A stretch of 48,947 nt of DNA from Sulfuricurvum sp. (lineage in GTDB: Bacteria > Campylobacterota > Campylobacteria > Campylobacterales > Sulfurimonadaceae). Position numbers and translations under genes: made by a program. The DNA lies in assembly GCA_003245815.1 (NCBI GenBank), contig QKCD01000132.1:1-48947 (forward strand), read 5' to 3'. The notes below the pieces were generated by a model. That model did no database searches, was not told the DNA's origin, and saw only the letters and a list, made by a program, of their open reading frames with translations. This document shows, piece after piece, positions 39,208-47,648 of this stretch (positions are counted from its first letter, which is position 1; each line of letters starts with the position of its first letter).

Positions 39208-41268
39208 CTATGCGACGGGAACGACCTCGACCTTGATCGATTTGAAGGCCGCCGTCAGGATCAACTCGTCGCGCTTGTCGCCGAAAATGGCGTTGATCTT
39301 CGATTTGCTGTGGTGGAAGGTCGTGAAGAGCGTCTTGGGCTGCACCTTGTCGGTCAGCTTCACCCGCAGCGGCGCCGTCTCGCCGTTCTCGGTCTTCAGG
39401 ATGACGAATTCCGTCGGGAAGTCCGCCGCATCGGCTTCACAGGCGAGCAGTACGTCCTCATCATAGCGCTTGTTCAACGATTCGCTGCGCTTCGTCTGCG
39501 CGGCGTTGTTGTAGTGTGCCAGGGTGCGTCCCGTCGTAAGGTGGTACCCCTCAAGCCGTTTTTCACGCAGCTCCTGTATCATACCGCGCTCCCGGTACTG
39601 GTGGTAGTGGAACTGCCCCAGACCGTCAGGGGTACGGAAGTCGAGAAGGTGCAGGACCGGGGTATCCTCGTTGTAGACGGGCCACTGCAGGCCCCGCTTG
39701 CGGTGACGCTCGAGCCGCAGATAGGAGGCCCCGCTATAGCGTTCGTGCGCCGTTTTGCGCACCTCGTCCCAGACGTCGGAGCTCTCCTTGTAATCGTACC
39801 CCGCGCCGAGATGGTTCGCCAGCATCTGGATCACCTCCCAGTCGTCGGGCAGGTCCGACTGCACCAGCGGCTGGGAGAGGTGCAGGCGGCGCATCGCGTT
39901 AACGTAGACCCCCGTCTTCTCGTAGGCGGACTTCACCCCGATAACGACGTCGGCGCGCTGCGCGATGTCCGTCATAAAGAGCTCCTGCACGAGGATGAAC
40001 TCCAGCTCGTTCATCGCCTTCTCAATCTTGTTGATGTTGGGGTGGATATGCATGATATCCTCCCCCATGTTGTGCAGGGACTTGATCTTCCCCTCCAGCA
40101 TCGCATCGACAAGCTCCGGGGTCATCAGGCCGACCTCTTTGGGGGTCTTGTAGTCGGGGTCGTAGTAGGGAAGGCAGCCCATGTCGCAGGCCCCCTGGAC
40201 GTTGTTCTGCCCCCGCAGCGGCATCAGGCCGACGCCGTGGCGCCCGATGTTGCCCGTCAGCAGCGCCAGGTGGGTGATCGCCATAACGGCGTAGGAGCCG
40301 TCGATATGTTCCGTGATTCCCAGCCCCCAGAAGATCATCGAGTTTTTCACCGCGTATTCGCGGGCAATGTTGGGGATCATCTTGGCGAGGTACTCGTACC
40401 CCTCCACCTGTTTGAAGAAGTCCGGATTCGCGTAGGGATCGTTCATGATCTTCTCGCGGTACTCCTCGAACCACTTGGTACGGGTCGCGACGAACTCCTT
40501 GTTGTAGAGCTCCTCGTCGAGAATGACGTAGGCCATCATGTTGAGCACAAGCAGGTTCGCCTCGTGGGGAATGACCGCCTTGTGCTTGGCAAACTTCATC
40601 AGCTTGATCTCCCGGACGTCGATGACGGCCAGGTGATGATGTTTCTGGGCCGCCTCGACGAGGCGGTTGGCGACGATGGGGTGTGCCTCGGTTGTGTTGG
40701 AACCGATGACGATAATGAATTCCGTCTCGTAGATGTCGTTGTAGGGATTGGTTGCCGCCCCCTCCCCGATCGTCGTACGCATCCCTTTCAGGCTGGGGGA
40801 GTGGCAGACCCGCGCGCAGTTGTCGACATGGGGGGAGTCAATGACGTGGCGGGTGTATTTCTGGAACAAAAAGGCGCTTTCGCAGGAGGTACGCGCCCCC
40901 CCGATGGAACAGAGGCTGTGGCGGCCGTGCTTCTCGCGGACCTCCGCCATCTTCATCGCCGAGGCCCGGACCGCGTTTTCGACATCGGTAACGTACCAGG
41001 TCGCATCGAGCTCCCGCAGCGATGGGGCGATCGCCTCGCGGATATGGGGGTTCTTCTCCAAAAACGCTTTCTTGATCCGGGGTTCACGGATCCGCTCGTC
41101 GGAGGCGACGAAATCAAAACCGTACTTCCCTTTGACGCAGAGCTTTCCCTGGGAGACGTAACCGTCGGGCGAGGCGCTGATCTTGACGATCCGATTCTCC
41201 TCCACCTCACCGACGATATCGCATCCGACGCCGCAATACGTACATACGCTGTCGATCTTTTTTAACAT
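39208..41268 (-). CDS. molybdopterin formate dehydrogenase, cytoplasmic Cys type
   Basis: The 686-residue enzyme has an N-terminal iron-sulfur motif (CTYCGVGCDI, then KLCVKGKYGFDF). The active-site segment DNCARVCHSPS has Cys where E. coli FdhF has selenocysteine, followed by the conserved His. Further molybdopterin-binding parts follow (IVIGSNTTEAHPI, GNIGRHGVGLMPLRGQNNVQGACDMG) and a C-terminal dinucleotide-binding domain with LTTGRTLAHYN. There is no twin-arginine signal, so it should be cytoplasmic. The segments fit the FdhF family best. No electron-transfer or hydrogenase subunit is adjacent, so its redox partner is unknown; a role in CO2 or formate metabolism is inferred. A 14-base palindrome lies in its leader. 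Confidence 0.88.
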   Translation of the reverse strand: MLKKIDSVCTYCGVGCDIVGEVEENRIVKISASPDGYVSQGKLCVKGKYGFDFVASDERIREPRIKKAFLEKNPHIREAIAPSLRELDATWYVTDVENAVRASAMKMAEVREKHGRHSLCSIGGARTSCESAFLFQKYTRHVIDSPHVDNCARVCHSPSLKGMRTTIGEGAATNPYNDIYETEFIIVIGSNTTEAHPIVANRLVEAAQKHHHLAVIDVREIKLMKFAKHKAVIPHEANLLVLNMMAYVILDEELYNKEFVATRTKWFEEYREKIMNDPYANPDFFKQVEGYEYLAKMIPNIAREYAVKNSMIFWGLGITEHIDGSYAVMAITHLALLTGNIGRHGVGLMPLRGQNNVQGACDMGCLPYYDPDYKTPKEVGLMTPELVDAMLEGKIKSLHNMGEDIMHIHPNINKIEKAMNELEFILVQELFMTDIAQRADVVIGVKSAYEKTGVYVNAMRRLHLSQPLVQSDLPDDWEVIQMLANHLGAGYDYKESSDVWDEVRKTAHERYSGASYLRLERHRKRGLQWPVYNEDTPVLHLLDFRTPDGLGQFHYHQYRERGMIQELREKRLEGYHLTTGRTLAHYNNAAQTKRSESLNKRYDEDVLLACEADAADFPTEFVILKTENGETAPLRVKLTDKVQPKTLFTTFHHSKSKINAIFGDKRDELILTAAFKSIKVEVVPVA

Positions 41269-41288
41269 GCTGCTGCCCTGTCATTCTG

Positions 41289-41302
41289 CCCCGTGCACGG
41301 GG
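41289..41302. promoter_or_regulatory. palindrome CCCCGTGCACGGGG in the formate dehydrogenase leader
   Basis: Perfect 14-base palindrome 20-34 bases before the formate dehydrogenase ATG. A GATAAA/ATAAAT stretch lies just upstream of it, so it would overlap the transcription start. It could be an operator or an RNA hairpin. Confidence 0.45.
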
Positions 41303-41400
41303 GATTTATCATGCAAAAAGTCTACCCTCTTGTCTCTTAATATCTGCAAGAAAGCGATGTGATACGAAGGGCTTAAATTTGGCGTAAGCAGTGGGGTTCA

Positions 41401-41418
41401 CGGCCCTTAACAGGGCCG
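41401..41418. repeat. hairpin downstream of hom
   Basis: CGGCCCT/AGGGCCG stem of 7 base pairs with a TAAC loop, about 46 bases after the hom stop. It has no T-run on the minus strand, so its use as terminator is uncertain. The rest of the 195-base gap shows no gene. Confidence 0.45.
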
Positions 41419-41463
41419 GGTAAAAAGCAAAAAAGGTGATGGGGGAAGGGGGTTCCGGAACGC

Positions 41464-42723
41464 CTAGACGATCCGGATCATCACCGGCTTCGCGGCGACG
41501 AAATCGAGGGTTTCAAGGGCGGTAATCACCCTCTGGATATCCCCCTCTTTCGCCTCGTGCGTTGCGAAGAGAAGGTTCGCGTAGGAGCCGTCCACCGGGC
41601 GCTGGAGCATCGTCTCGACGGAGATGTTGTGGTCGCCGAAAAGCGCGGCGATCTTCGCCAAAACGCCCGGCTTGTCCTCCACCTTCAGGCGGAGGTAGTA
41701 CTTGGAGACGATGGCGTTTTTATCCTTGAGCTTCAGTCCCCGTTCCAGCGGCTTGTCGAAGCCCAGCATCGGCGCCCGCTTGCCGGAGCGGACGATGTCG
41801 ATGATGTTGGCCACGACGGCGCTGGCCGTCGCGTCGCCGCCGGCACCCGGACCGTAGTAGAGGGTCTCGCCGACCTTGTCGCCGACGACACTGACCCCGT
41901 TCATCACCCCGTCGATCTTCGCGATCATCGCGTCCTTGCGGATCAGGCAGGCGTGCACCCGCATCTCCACCTCGTCGCCCTCTTTCTTCGCAATGCCGAG
42001 TAGCTTGATGACGTAGCCGAACTCCCGGGCGAAAGCGATATCCTCCTGGGTAACATGTTCGATCCCTTCGATCAGGATCTCCTCGGGCTTGGCGTCGATG
42101 CCGTAGGCAATGGAGCCGAGGATCAGCAGTTTGTGGGCGGCGTCGAAACCGCCGATGTCGAAGGTCGGGTCCGCTTCGGCATAGCCGAGCTCCTGCGCCT
42201 CTTTGAGGATGGCGTCGAAGGCGACCCCCTCGTTCATCATCTTCGTCATCATGTAGTTGCAGGTACCGTTCATGATCCCCTGGATCGACTGGATGTGGTT
42301 GGCCGAAAGGCCGTCACGCAGCGCATTGATGATGGGGATGCCGCCAGCGACGCTCGCTTCGTACTCGAAGGGGATATCCTTCGCCATCTCCTGCAGTTCG
42401 TAACGGTGGTAGGCGAGCAGGGCCTTGTTCGCGGTGACGACGGCCTTGCCGTTCTTCAGGGCGCTTTTCACGACCTCGAAAGCTTCGTCCACACCGCCCA
42501 TCAGCTCCACGACGATATCGATCTCGGGATCGTTCACCACGCTGTAGGGGTCATTGCAGAGCGCGATGTTCAGATCGCGCTTTTTGTTCAGGTTGCGGAC
42601 CACGCCGGTCTTGACACGGATCTCGTCTCCGGCGCGCGCCGTAATCATCGTCTTGTTCTGTTCGAGGATCTTGACGACCGACGTCCCTACCGTCCCGACA
42701 CCGATGACACCGACGTTAATCAC
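41464..42723 (-). CDS. hom: homoserine dehydrogenase
   Basis: The 419-residue enzyme reduces aspartate semialdehyde to homoserine for threonine and methionine. It has the NAD(P) motif VGVIGVGTVGTSV, VTANKALLA, the substrate region YEASVAGGIPIINALRDGL, YAEADPTFDIGGFDAAHKL, and a C-terminal ACT domain (about 340-419, YYLRLKVEDKPGVLAKIA) that usually gives feedback control by threonine. Its start overlaps the end of the aminotransferase gene (ATGA), which couples the two. Confidence 0.97.
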   Translation of the reverse strand: MINVGVIGVGTVGTSVVKILEQNKTMITARAGDEIRVKTGVVRNLNKKRDLNIALCNDPYSVVNDPEIDIVVELMGGVDEAFEVVKSALKNGKAVVTANKALLAYHRYELQEMAKDIPFEYEASVAGGIPIINALRDGLSANHIQSIQGIMNGTCNYMMTKMMNEGVAFDAILKEAQELGYAEADPTFDIGGFDAAHKLLILGSIAYGIDAKPEEILIEGIEHVTQEDIAFAREFGYVIKLLGIAKKEGDEVEMRVHACLIRKDAMIAKIDGVMNGVSVVGDKVGETLYYGPGAGGDATASAVVANIIDIVRSGKRAPMLGFDKPLERGLKLKDKNAIVSKYYLRLKVEDKPGVLAKIAALFGDHNISVETMLQRPVDGSYANLLFATHEAKEGDIQRVITALETLDFVAAKPVMIRIV

Positions 42724-43943
42724 TCTACCGCTCCCTCTTCGAACTGTGCGAGGAAGCGCTTGATGTTCTTCGCCGCCTGCCGGATGCGGTTCTCATTCTC
42801 GATCAGGGCGATACGGACATATCCTTCGCCGTACTCGCCGAAGCCGATGCCAGGCGCCACGGCGACCTGCGCCTCGACAAGCAGCCGCTTGCTGAACTCC
42901 AGCGAGCCCAGGTGCGCCGCGCACTCGGGGATCTTGGCCCAGACGAACATGGAGGCGCGGTTAAGCTTGACCGGCCAGCCCGCGCGGTTGAACGCCTCGA
43001 CGAGGACGTCCTGGCGTTTCTCGTACTTGGAGACGATCTCCTCGACGCACTGCTGGTCGCCGTTGAGCGCCACCGTCGCCGCAACCTGGATCGGCGTGAA
43101 CATGCCGTAGTCGAGCCAGCTTTTGATCTTCTGCAGCGCCGCGATCAGTTTCTTGTTGCCAACGAAGAAACCGACGCGCCATCCCGCCATGTTGTAGCTT
43201 TTCGAAAGGGTAAAGGACTCGACGGCGACATCTTTCGCCCCTGGTACGGACATGATCGAGGGGGTCTTGTAGCCGCGGAAGGTGATGTCGCCGTAAGCGA
43301 TGTCGGAGATGATGTAGAAGCGTTCCTTCTTCGCCAGGGCGACGAGGCGCTCGTAGAACTCCGGAGTCACCGTCGCCGAGGAGGGGTTATGCGGAAAGTT
43401 GACGACGATGTATTTCGGCTTGACGAAGGAGTCCTTGAAGGCCGTATCGAGGTTGACGAAGAACTGGTCCTCATCCACGACGTAATCCTCATCAAAGGGA
43501 AGTTCCATCTTCTGCACGTTGCCCCCGGCCAGTACGAAACCGTAGGAGTGGATCGGGTAGGTCGGGTCCGGCACGACGATGACGTCACCGGGGTTGGTAA
43601 TGGCATAGGCAAGGTGGGCGTATCCCTCTTTGGAACCCATCGTGGCGACGGCTTCCGTCTCCGGGTCCAGAATCACACCGTAACGGCGCTCGTACCAGTC
43701 GCAGATCGCCTTGCGGAGCTTGATGATGCCCTTGGAGTTGGAGTAGCCGTGGGTCTTCGTCTTCTGCGCCGACTCCACCAGTTTTTCGCGGATGTGGTCC
43801 GGGGTGTCACCGTCGGGGTTCCCCATACTGAAATCGATCACGTCCGCACCGGCACGGCGTTCCGCCATCTTGAGTTCGTTGACTTCCGCAAAGACGTACT
43901 TCGGGAGGCGCTTGATACGGTCAAACTGTATTTCGTCAAACAT
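42720..43943 (-). CDS. PLP-dependent aminotransferase (AlaC/LL-DAP aminotransferase-like)
   Basis: A 407-residue class I aminotransferase with FSMGNPDGDTP, HGYSNSKGIIKLRKAICDWY, VVPDPTYPIHSYGFVLAG, NFPHNPSSATV, the PLP-Lys segment FTLSKSYNMAGWRVGF and the end block VAPGIGFGEYGEGYVRIAL. The closest named types are aspartate/alanine aminotransferases of the AlaC group and LL-diaminopimelate aminotransferase. The substrate is not certain, but the coupling with hom points to the aspartate family. It has its own promoter-like TAAAAT about 65 bases upstream. Confidence 0.93.
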   Translation of the reverse strand: MFDEIQFDRIKRLPKYVFAEVNELKMAERRAGADVIDFSMGNPDGDTPDHIREKLVESAQKTKTHGYSNSKGIIKLRKAICDWYERRYGVILDPETEAVATMGSKEGYAHLAYAITNPGDVIVVPDPTYPIHSYGFVLAGGNVQKMELPFDEDYVVDEDQFFVNLDTAFKDSFVKPKYIVVNFPHNPSSATVTPEFYERLVALAKKERFYIISDIAYGDITFRGYKTPSIMSVPGAKDVAVESFTLSKSYNMAGWRVGFFVGNKKLIAALQKIKSWLDYGMFTPIQVAATVALNGDQQCVEEIVSKYEKRQDVLVEAFNRAGWPVKLNRASMFVWAKIPECAAHLGSLEFSKRLLVEAQVAVAPGIGFGEYGEGYVRIALIENENRIRQAAKNIKRFLAQFEEGAVE

Positions 43944-44006
43944 TGTGATTACCCATTCTGTGAAGCCTTGTCGCGCTTTTTCAAGCAGGCCTGAAATATG
44001 GGTGCA

Positions 44007-44012
44007 ATTTTA
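44007..44012 (-). promoter_or_regulatory. -10-like box TAAAAT for the aminotransferase-hom unit
   Basis: TAAAAT on the minus strand, in the sequence TATGCTAAAATTG, about 64 bases before the ATG at 43943. Confidence 0.4.
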
Positions 44013-44098
44013 GCATATTAGGAGAAAAGTGTGAAAAGACAATTGCGGCATGCCGCGCCGATGCGGCGGCACGGCCCTTTGCAGCCCCCCTCGGGAGG

Positions 44099-44920
44099 TT
44101 ACTTCCGGCCCCTGCCGAGAATGTGGAATCCGTCTTTGATATTTTTCATGCTATAGAGGTCGGCCACCTTGGCGTAGACCGCTTCCTTGGGAGCGCGCAG
44201 CATCACCTGCCAGCTTTTGCGGTCGCGCTTGTAGACCTGCAGCAGGTTCATGTCCGCATCGAAGAAGGCGATGTAGGGGTACCAGTTGTTCGCCCCGAGA
44301 CTGTTGAAGGTGATGTGCTGGACGTTGGCGACATTGAGCCAGTAGACGTCCAGGAGCCGGTTGACGCGAAGCTGGGAACCGTTGACCATCGGTTCGAGGT
44401 TCAGGTGCGCTTCGAGCATATTCACCTCGTAGGCCCACCGTTCTACGCTGTCACGGGTGATATCCGTGATACGGCACCCCCGCTTCAGAAGCTCTCCGCC
44501 CAGCATGGAGGGGTCCGCTGCATGTTCACTCGAGAGGGATATCTTCCAGGAGAACTTTTCGCCGTCGCGGCGGGACTCCACGGTGTTGTAGCGGATGTAG
44601 CCGATGGAGCGCAGCGTCTCCTCCATCAGTTTGACGAAAAAGAGGGGGGAACCGACGGTGGAGAAGGTCATTTCCATCTGGCGGGGACGGCCGAAATCAA
44701 GGGTGATCAGGTTGTTCTCGCGCAGCGTCTCCATAATCCGGACGACGTCGAGACGCTCTGCGTTGTAGTAGGAGCCCGTCGGGGAGAAGACGATTTTGAT
44801 CAGTCCCATGTGCTCTCTGAACGCCTTTTCGCCGATCAGATCCTGGATCTTCCCGTAAAGGAGTTCATCCGCCGACACGTTGACCAGCAGCAGCGCTGCC
44901 AACAGCAGTCGTTTTACCAT
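44099..44920 (-). CDS. conserved periplasmic protein of unknown function
   Basis: The 273-residue protein has a signal peptide (VKRLLLAALLLVNVSA). The mature part has IGEKAFREHMGLIKIVFS, then LFFVKLMEETLRSIGY and LLDVYWLNVANVQHITF, with no catalytic motif I know. It occupies the place of the C. jejuni periplasmic protein between the aminotransferase and the next membrane protein. It overlaps the RodZ-like gene by 7 bases, so the two are made together and may act as an envelope complex. Confidence 0.75.
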   Translation of the reverse strand: MVKRLLLAALLLVNVSADELLYGKIQDLIGEKAFREHMGLIKIVFSPTGSYYNAERLDVVRIMETLRENNLITLDFGRPRQMEMTFSTVGSPLFFVKLMEETLRSIGYIRYNTVESRRDGEKFSWKISLSSEHAADPSMLGGELLKRGCRITDITRDSVERWAYEVNMLEAHLNLEPMVNGSQLRVNRLLDVYWLNVANVQHITFNSLGANNWYPYIAFFDADMNLLQVYKRDRKSWQVMLRAPKEAVYAKVADLYSMKNIKDGFHILGRGRK

Positions 44921-45759
44921 GCGCGCCCCCGGTTGTAGCGTTTGAACTCCGACTCGCTGATCTCGTTCAGCGTCCCTTCGTCGTAATGGTAGTAGAGGGG
45001 CTCTTTGCTCTGGAGGTCGATAATCTCCCCGCTATGCTCGAGCTTCAGGTTGCCGTGGCCGAAGATGAAGAGCCAGGAGCGGTTCGTATCGACAACGATC
45101 GGGTCCGCCGTCGTGATTTGCGACTTCTTGTAGGTCGCCAGATCAACCATCCCGACCCAGAGGCGTACTTTCGGCAGGATCTGCAGGGTGTCGTGAATTA
45201 TCGGCGCGGGCAGCGTCGCCACCTCGGGTTCCGCTGCTTCAGGTTCTGCCGCCGCGACTTCCATATCCGCTTCGCCGTCGGTCACAATCGCCTCGGAAGG
45301 CGCTGCTTCGGCTTCGGGCATCACCGCCTCGGCGGGCGTTGTCTCCACGGGTTTCACGATCTCGATCGGGGCCTTTTTCGGTGCCGGCACTGCAGATTCC
45401 GAAGAGGGGGAACTGCCGATGAGATAGACGACCCAGACGATCCCGGCAACCAGGGCCACGATATAGGCCCACCCTTTGCGCTTTTTCCGCAAATCGAAGG
45501 AGGGGGGGACGATCGTCGTCTTGGAGGGGTCATCGATCCCGTGCTCCTCGCCATAGCGGACAAACTCCTCTTTCAGGCCGCTCAGATCGACCCCGTACTC
45601 CCGTTCAAGGATCGAGACGAAACCGAGGAACTGCACCTTGGGCATCCCCTCGAAGGACTTCTCGAAAATCGCTTTGAGGTTCGTCGCGGAGATATGGGTC
45701 TCGGCATGCACCCGGTCGATTCCCAGTGCTTTTATCGTTTCCAATCCGTCGTTGCTCAT
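44914..45759 (-). CDS. RodZ-like single-pass membrane protein
   Basis: A 281-residue protein with a cytoplasmic N-terminal domain (1-90). Its helices THISATNLKAIFEKSFEGMP and GFVSILEREYGVDLSGL resemble the RodZ-type helix-turn-helix. One membrane helix lies near 98-116. A Glu/Ala/Pro-rich spacer (about 117-185) leads to a beta-rich outer domain with LWVGMVDLATYKKSQITT and DTNRSWLFIFGHGNLKLEH, like DUF4115. That is the architecture of RodZ, which links the MreB cytoskeleton to the wall machine. The likeness is by pattern only. It overlaps the periplasmic protein gene and lies directly after rlmB; AGGA 8 bases upstream supports its ATG. Confidence 0.7.
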   Translation of the reverse strand: MSNDGLETIKALGIDRVHAETHISATNLKAIFEKSFEGMPKVQFLGFVSILEREYGVDLSGLKEEFVRYGEEHGIDDPSKTTIVPPSFDLRKKRKGWAYIVALVAGIVWVVYLIGSSPSSESAVPAPKKAPIEIVKPVETTPAEAVMPEAEAAPSEAIVTDGEADMEVAAAEPEAAEPEVATLPAPIIHDTLQILPKVRLWVGMVDLATYKKSQITTADPIVVDTNRSWLFIFGHGNLKLEHSGEIIDLQSKEPLYYHYDEGTLNEISESEFKRYNRGRAW

Positions 45760-46437
45760 CTATCTCATCCTGTCCATTAGAATCGCACCGGCGGCACTGA
45801 CGTTGAGCGAATCAAAGCCGTGCGCCATCGTAATACTGACCCTGCGGTCGAGTTTCTCCTGGGCCCGCGCGGGGATCCCCTCGGCCTCGTTGCCAAGAAG
45901 AAGGGCGCGTTTGGGCGCCATCGCCGTATTCCGGATATCCTCGCCGTCCATCACTGCACCGTAGAGCGCGAAGCCGGCAACCTTCAGATCGTTGATCACA
46001 TCGTAGAGATTATGCTGCACGACGAACGGCAGGTCGAAGAGTGCCCCGGTACTGCTGCGCACGACGGGCTCGTAGGCGAAACTCTTCAGGCCGCACACCA
46101 CCACCGCGTCCACGCCGAGGGCGTAGGCGGTGCGCACGATCGCCCCGATGTTCCCCACGTCGGTAATGCCGCTGAGCACGACGACGAACTCAGACTCCAG
46201 GATCTCCTTCAGCGCAACCGGCACCACCTCGGCGACCTCGGCGAGGAATCCCTGGTGGTTGCCGTTGCGGCTCATCGCCTGGGCGGCGTTGGGGGGGATG
46301 CGTTTCACCTCGCAACCCAGCCGCATCAGCCGCGCGTACTCCTTTTTGGGGAGCTCCTTGGAGAGGTAGAGGGTCTGCAGCTTCTGCGGATGGCGCTCGA
46401 TAAGGTGGTAGACCGGTTGTTTGCCGTAAATCAACAT
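45760..46437 (-). CDS. rlmB: TrmH-family rRNA 2'-O-methyltransferase, RlmB-like
   Basis: The 225-residue protein has the SpoU/TrmH SAM-knot motifs: VVLSGITDVGNIGAIVRTAYALGVDAVVV, ALLLGNEAEGIPARAQEKLDRRVSI and GFDSLNVSAAGAILMDRM. An N-terminal substrate-binding part (MLIYGKQPVYHLI) matches RlmB, which methylates 23S rRNA at G2251. Family membership is certain; the exact target is an inference. A TAGAAT box ends 6 bases before the ATG, and no ribosome binding site lies between. The order with rsmI and rpmE is conserved in the phylum as I recall it. Confidence 0.93.
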   Translation of the reverse strand: MLIYGKQPVYHLIERHPQKLQTLYLSKELPKKEYARLMRLGCEVKRIPPNAAQAMSRNGNHQGFLAEVAEVVPVALKEILESEFVVVLSGITDVGNIGAIVRTAYALGVDAVVVCGLKSFAYEPVVRSSTGALFDLPFVVQHNLYDVINDLKVAGFALYGAVMDGEDIRNTAMAPKRALLLGNEAEGIPARAQEKLDRRVSITMAHGFDSLNVSAAGAILMDRMR

Positions 46438-46443
46438 GGATGG

Positions 46444-46449
46444 ATTCTA
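46444..46449 (-). promoter_or_regulatory. -10 box TAGAAT for rlmB, leaderless geometry
   Basis: TAGAAT on the minus strand, followed by six bases and the ATG at 46437. The only AGGA lies 12 bases from the ATG and upstream of the expected transcription start. Confidence 0.5.
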
Positions 46450-46487
46450 TCCTAATATTACTTAAGTCTTTTGGGAAGCCGGACTGG

Positions 46488-47303
46488 CTAGTGTTCCTGC
46501 TCCAGCAGGCGCTGGTAGCAGGCCTTGGGGTGCTCGCCCGTGATCTTCGCGATCAGTTTCGCCGCCGCCTTCTTGGGAAGGTCCATGGCAAGAACCTCTC
46601 GTTCGCTCAGGCTGCTCTGCCGGCTCGGGCCCGCCTCGATGACGACGACCCACTCCCCCTTGATCCCCTCGCCCAGCGCCTCGGCGACCTCGGCAGCCGT
46701 GCCGTGAAGGTAGCGCTGGAACTTTTTCGTCAGCTCTTTCGCCAGGAAGATGCGGCGCTGCGGCGCCTCTTCAACCAGTTCGTGCAGCAGCTTCGCCAGG
46801 CGGTGCGGCGCTTCGTAAAGCACCGTCGTGTAGCCGTTGTAAAGGGCCTGCTGCAGGGCTGCGGCGCGGTCGCTTCCCTTGTGGGGAAGAAACCCGAAGA
46901 AGAGCATCTGCGTCCCGACGAAACCGCTGGCGACAAAAGCTGTTAGCGCCGCATTGGCACCCGGAAGGACGTCGTAGGGAATATCGTTCTCGATGCAGTA
47001 GCGGACCAGAAGCTGGCCGGGATCGCTGATGCCGGGCATGCCTGCGTCGCTGACATAAACGACGTTACGGTCAAAGAACCCGGGGGTCAGGGTCGCGATG
47101 AAGTGCTGTTCGTTGTGGGAGTGCAGGGAGTGGTACTCGGTCTGTTTCGTTTCAAGCGCGTAGCGTTCCTGAAGGAGTCGGACCAGTTTTTTCGTGATTC
47201 GGGTGTCTTCGCAGAGCAGGACGTCCGCTTGGGAGAGGGTCTCCATGGCACGCAGCGAGATGTCGCCGATATTGCCGATGGGGGTCGGAACCAGTATAAG
47301 CAT
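46488..47303 (-). CDS. rsmI: 16S rRNA 2'-O-ribose C1402 methyltransferase
   Basis: The 271-residue enzyme has the RsmI signatures: LVPTPIGNIGDISLRAMETL, LLCEDTRITKKL, VSDAGMPGISDPG, VLPGANAALTAFVASGF, FFGFLPHKGSDR, YEAPHRLAKLL and KGEWVVVIE. It methylates the 2'-OH of C1402 in 16S rRNA. The ATG at 47303 has GGAG 9 bases upstream. rpmE lies 24 bases upstream on the same strand. Confidence 0.97.
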   Translation of the reverse strand: MLILVPTPIGNIGDISLRAMETLSQADVLLCEDTRITKKLVRLLQERYALETKQTEYHSLHSHNEQHFIATLTPGFFDRNVVYVSDAGMPGISDPGQLLVRYCIENDIPYDVLPGANAALTAFVASGFVGTQMLFFGFLPHKGSDRAAALQQALYNGYTTVLYEAPHRLAKLLHELVEEAPQRRIFLAKELTKKFQRYLHGTAAEVAEALGEGIKGEWVVVIEAGPSRQSSLSEREVLAMDLPKKAAAKLIAKITGEHPKACYQRLLEQEH

Positions 47304-47327
47304 CTATACGGCTCCGGGAAAACGGCC

Positions 47328-47528
47328 TTAGGCCAGGTTGTAACGTTTCTTGAACTTCTCGATACGTCCGGCAGTGTCGACGACTTTCTGGGAGCCGGTG
47401 TAGAAGGGGTGGCACTCGTTACAGATGTCGATACGCAGCTCTTCTTTGGTGCTTTTTGTTGTGAAGGTGTTGCCACACGCACATGTGACAGTACACGCTA
47501 CAGATGTAGGATGGATCTCTTTTTTCAT
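47328..47528 (-). CDS. rpmE: 50S ribosomal protein L31, zinc-binding type
   Basis: The 66-residue protein starts [20 protein letters not shown] and has [21 protein letters not shown]. The cysteines in CACGN and the CNEC pair form the zinc ribbon of the C+ type of L31. AAGG lies upstream of the ATG. A TAGAAT at about 95 bases upstream may be its -10 box, giving a long AT-rich leader. Confidence 0.97.
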   Translation of the reverse strand: MKKEIHPTSVACTVTCACGNTFTTKSTKEELRIDICNECHPFYTGSQKVVDTAGRIEKFKKRYNLA

Positions 47529-47627
47529 GGTGGTTACCTTGGTGATACACGGCTAAGCAGGGCTTTGTACGTATATCTATATATTTTTCTACCCGTATAG
47601 GTGCGGGCAAATTGGAAATCGCATTCT

Positions 47628-47648
47628 AGCGCAATCGCGCTTTTTTTT
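47628..47648 (+). terminator. plus-strand hairpin with T-run facing the chemoreceptor gene
   Basis: AGCGC/GCGCT stem with a 4-base loop followed by seven more T on the plus strand. All nearby genes run on the minus strand, so it would act only on antisense transcripts. It also overlaps the TAGAAT box (47623-47628) proposed for rpmE. It is short and may be chance. Confidence 0.3.

Noticed and set aside
39310-41265. Plus-strand open frame of 651 codons opposite the formate dehydrogenase gene
   Set aside because: Antisense shadow; the minus strand has iron-sulfur and molybdopterin motifs over the same span.
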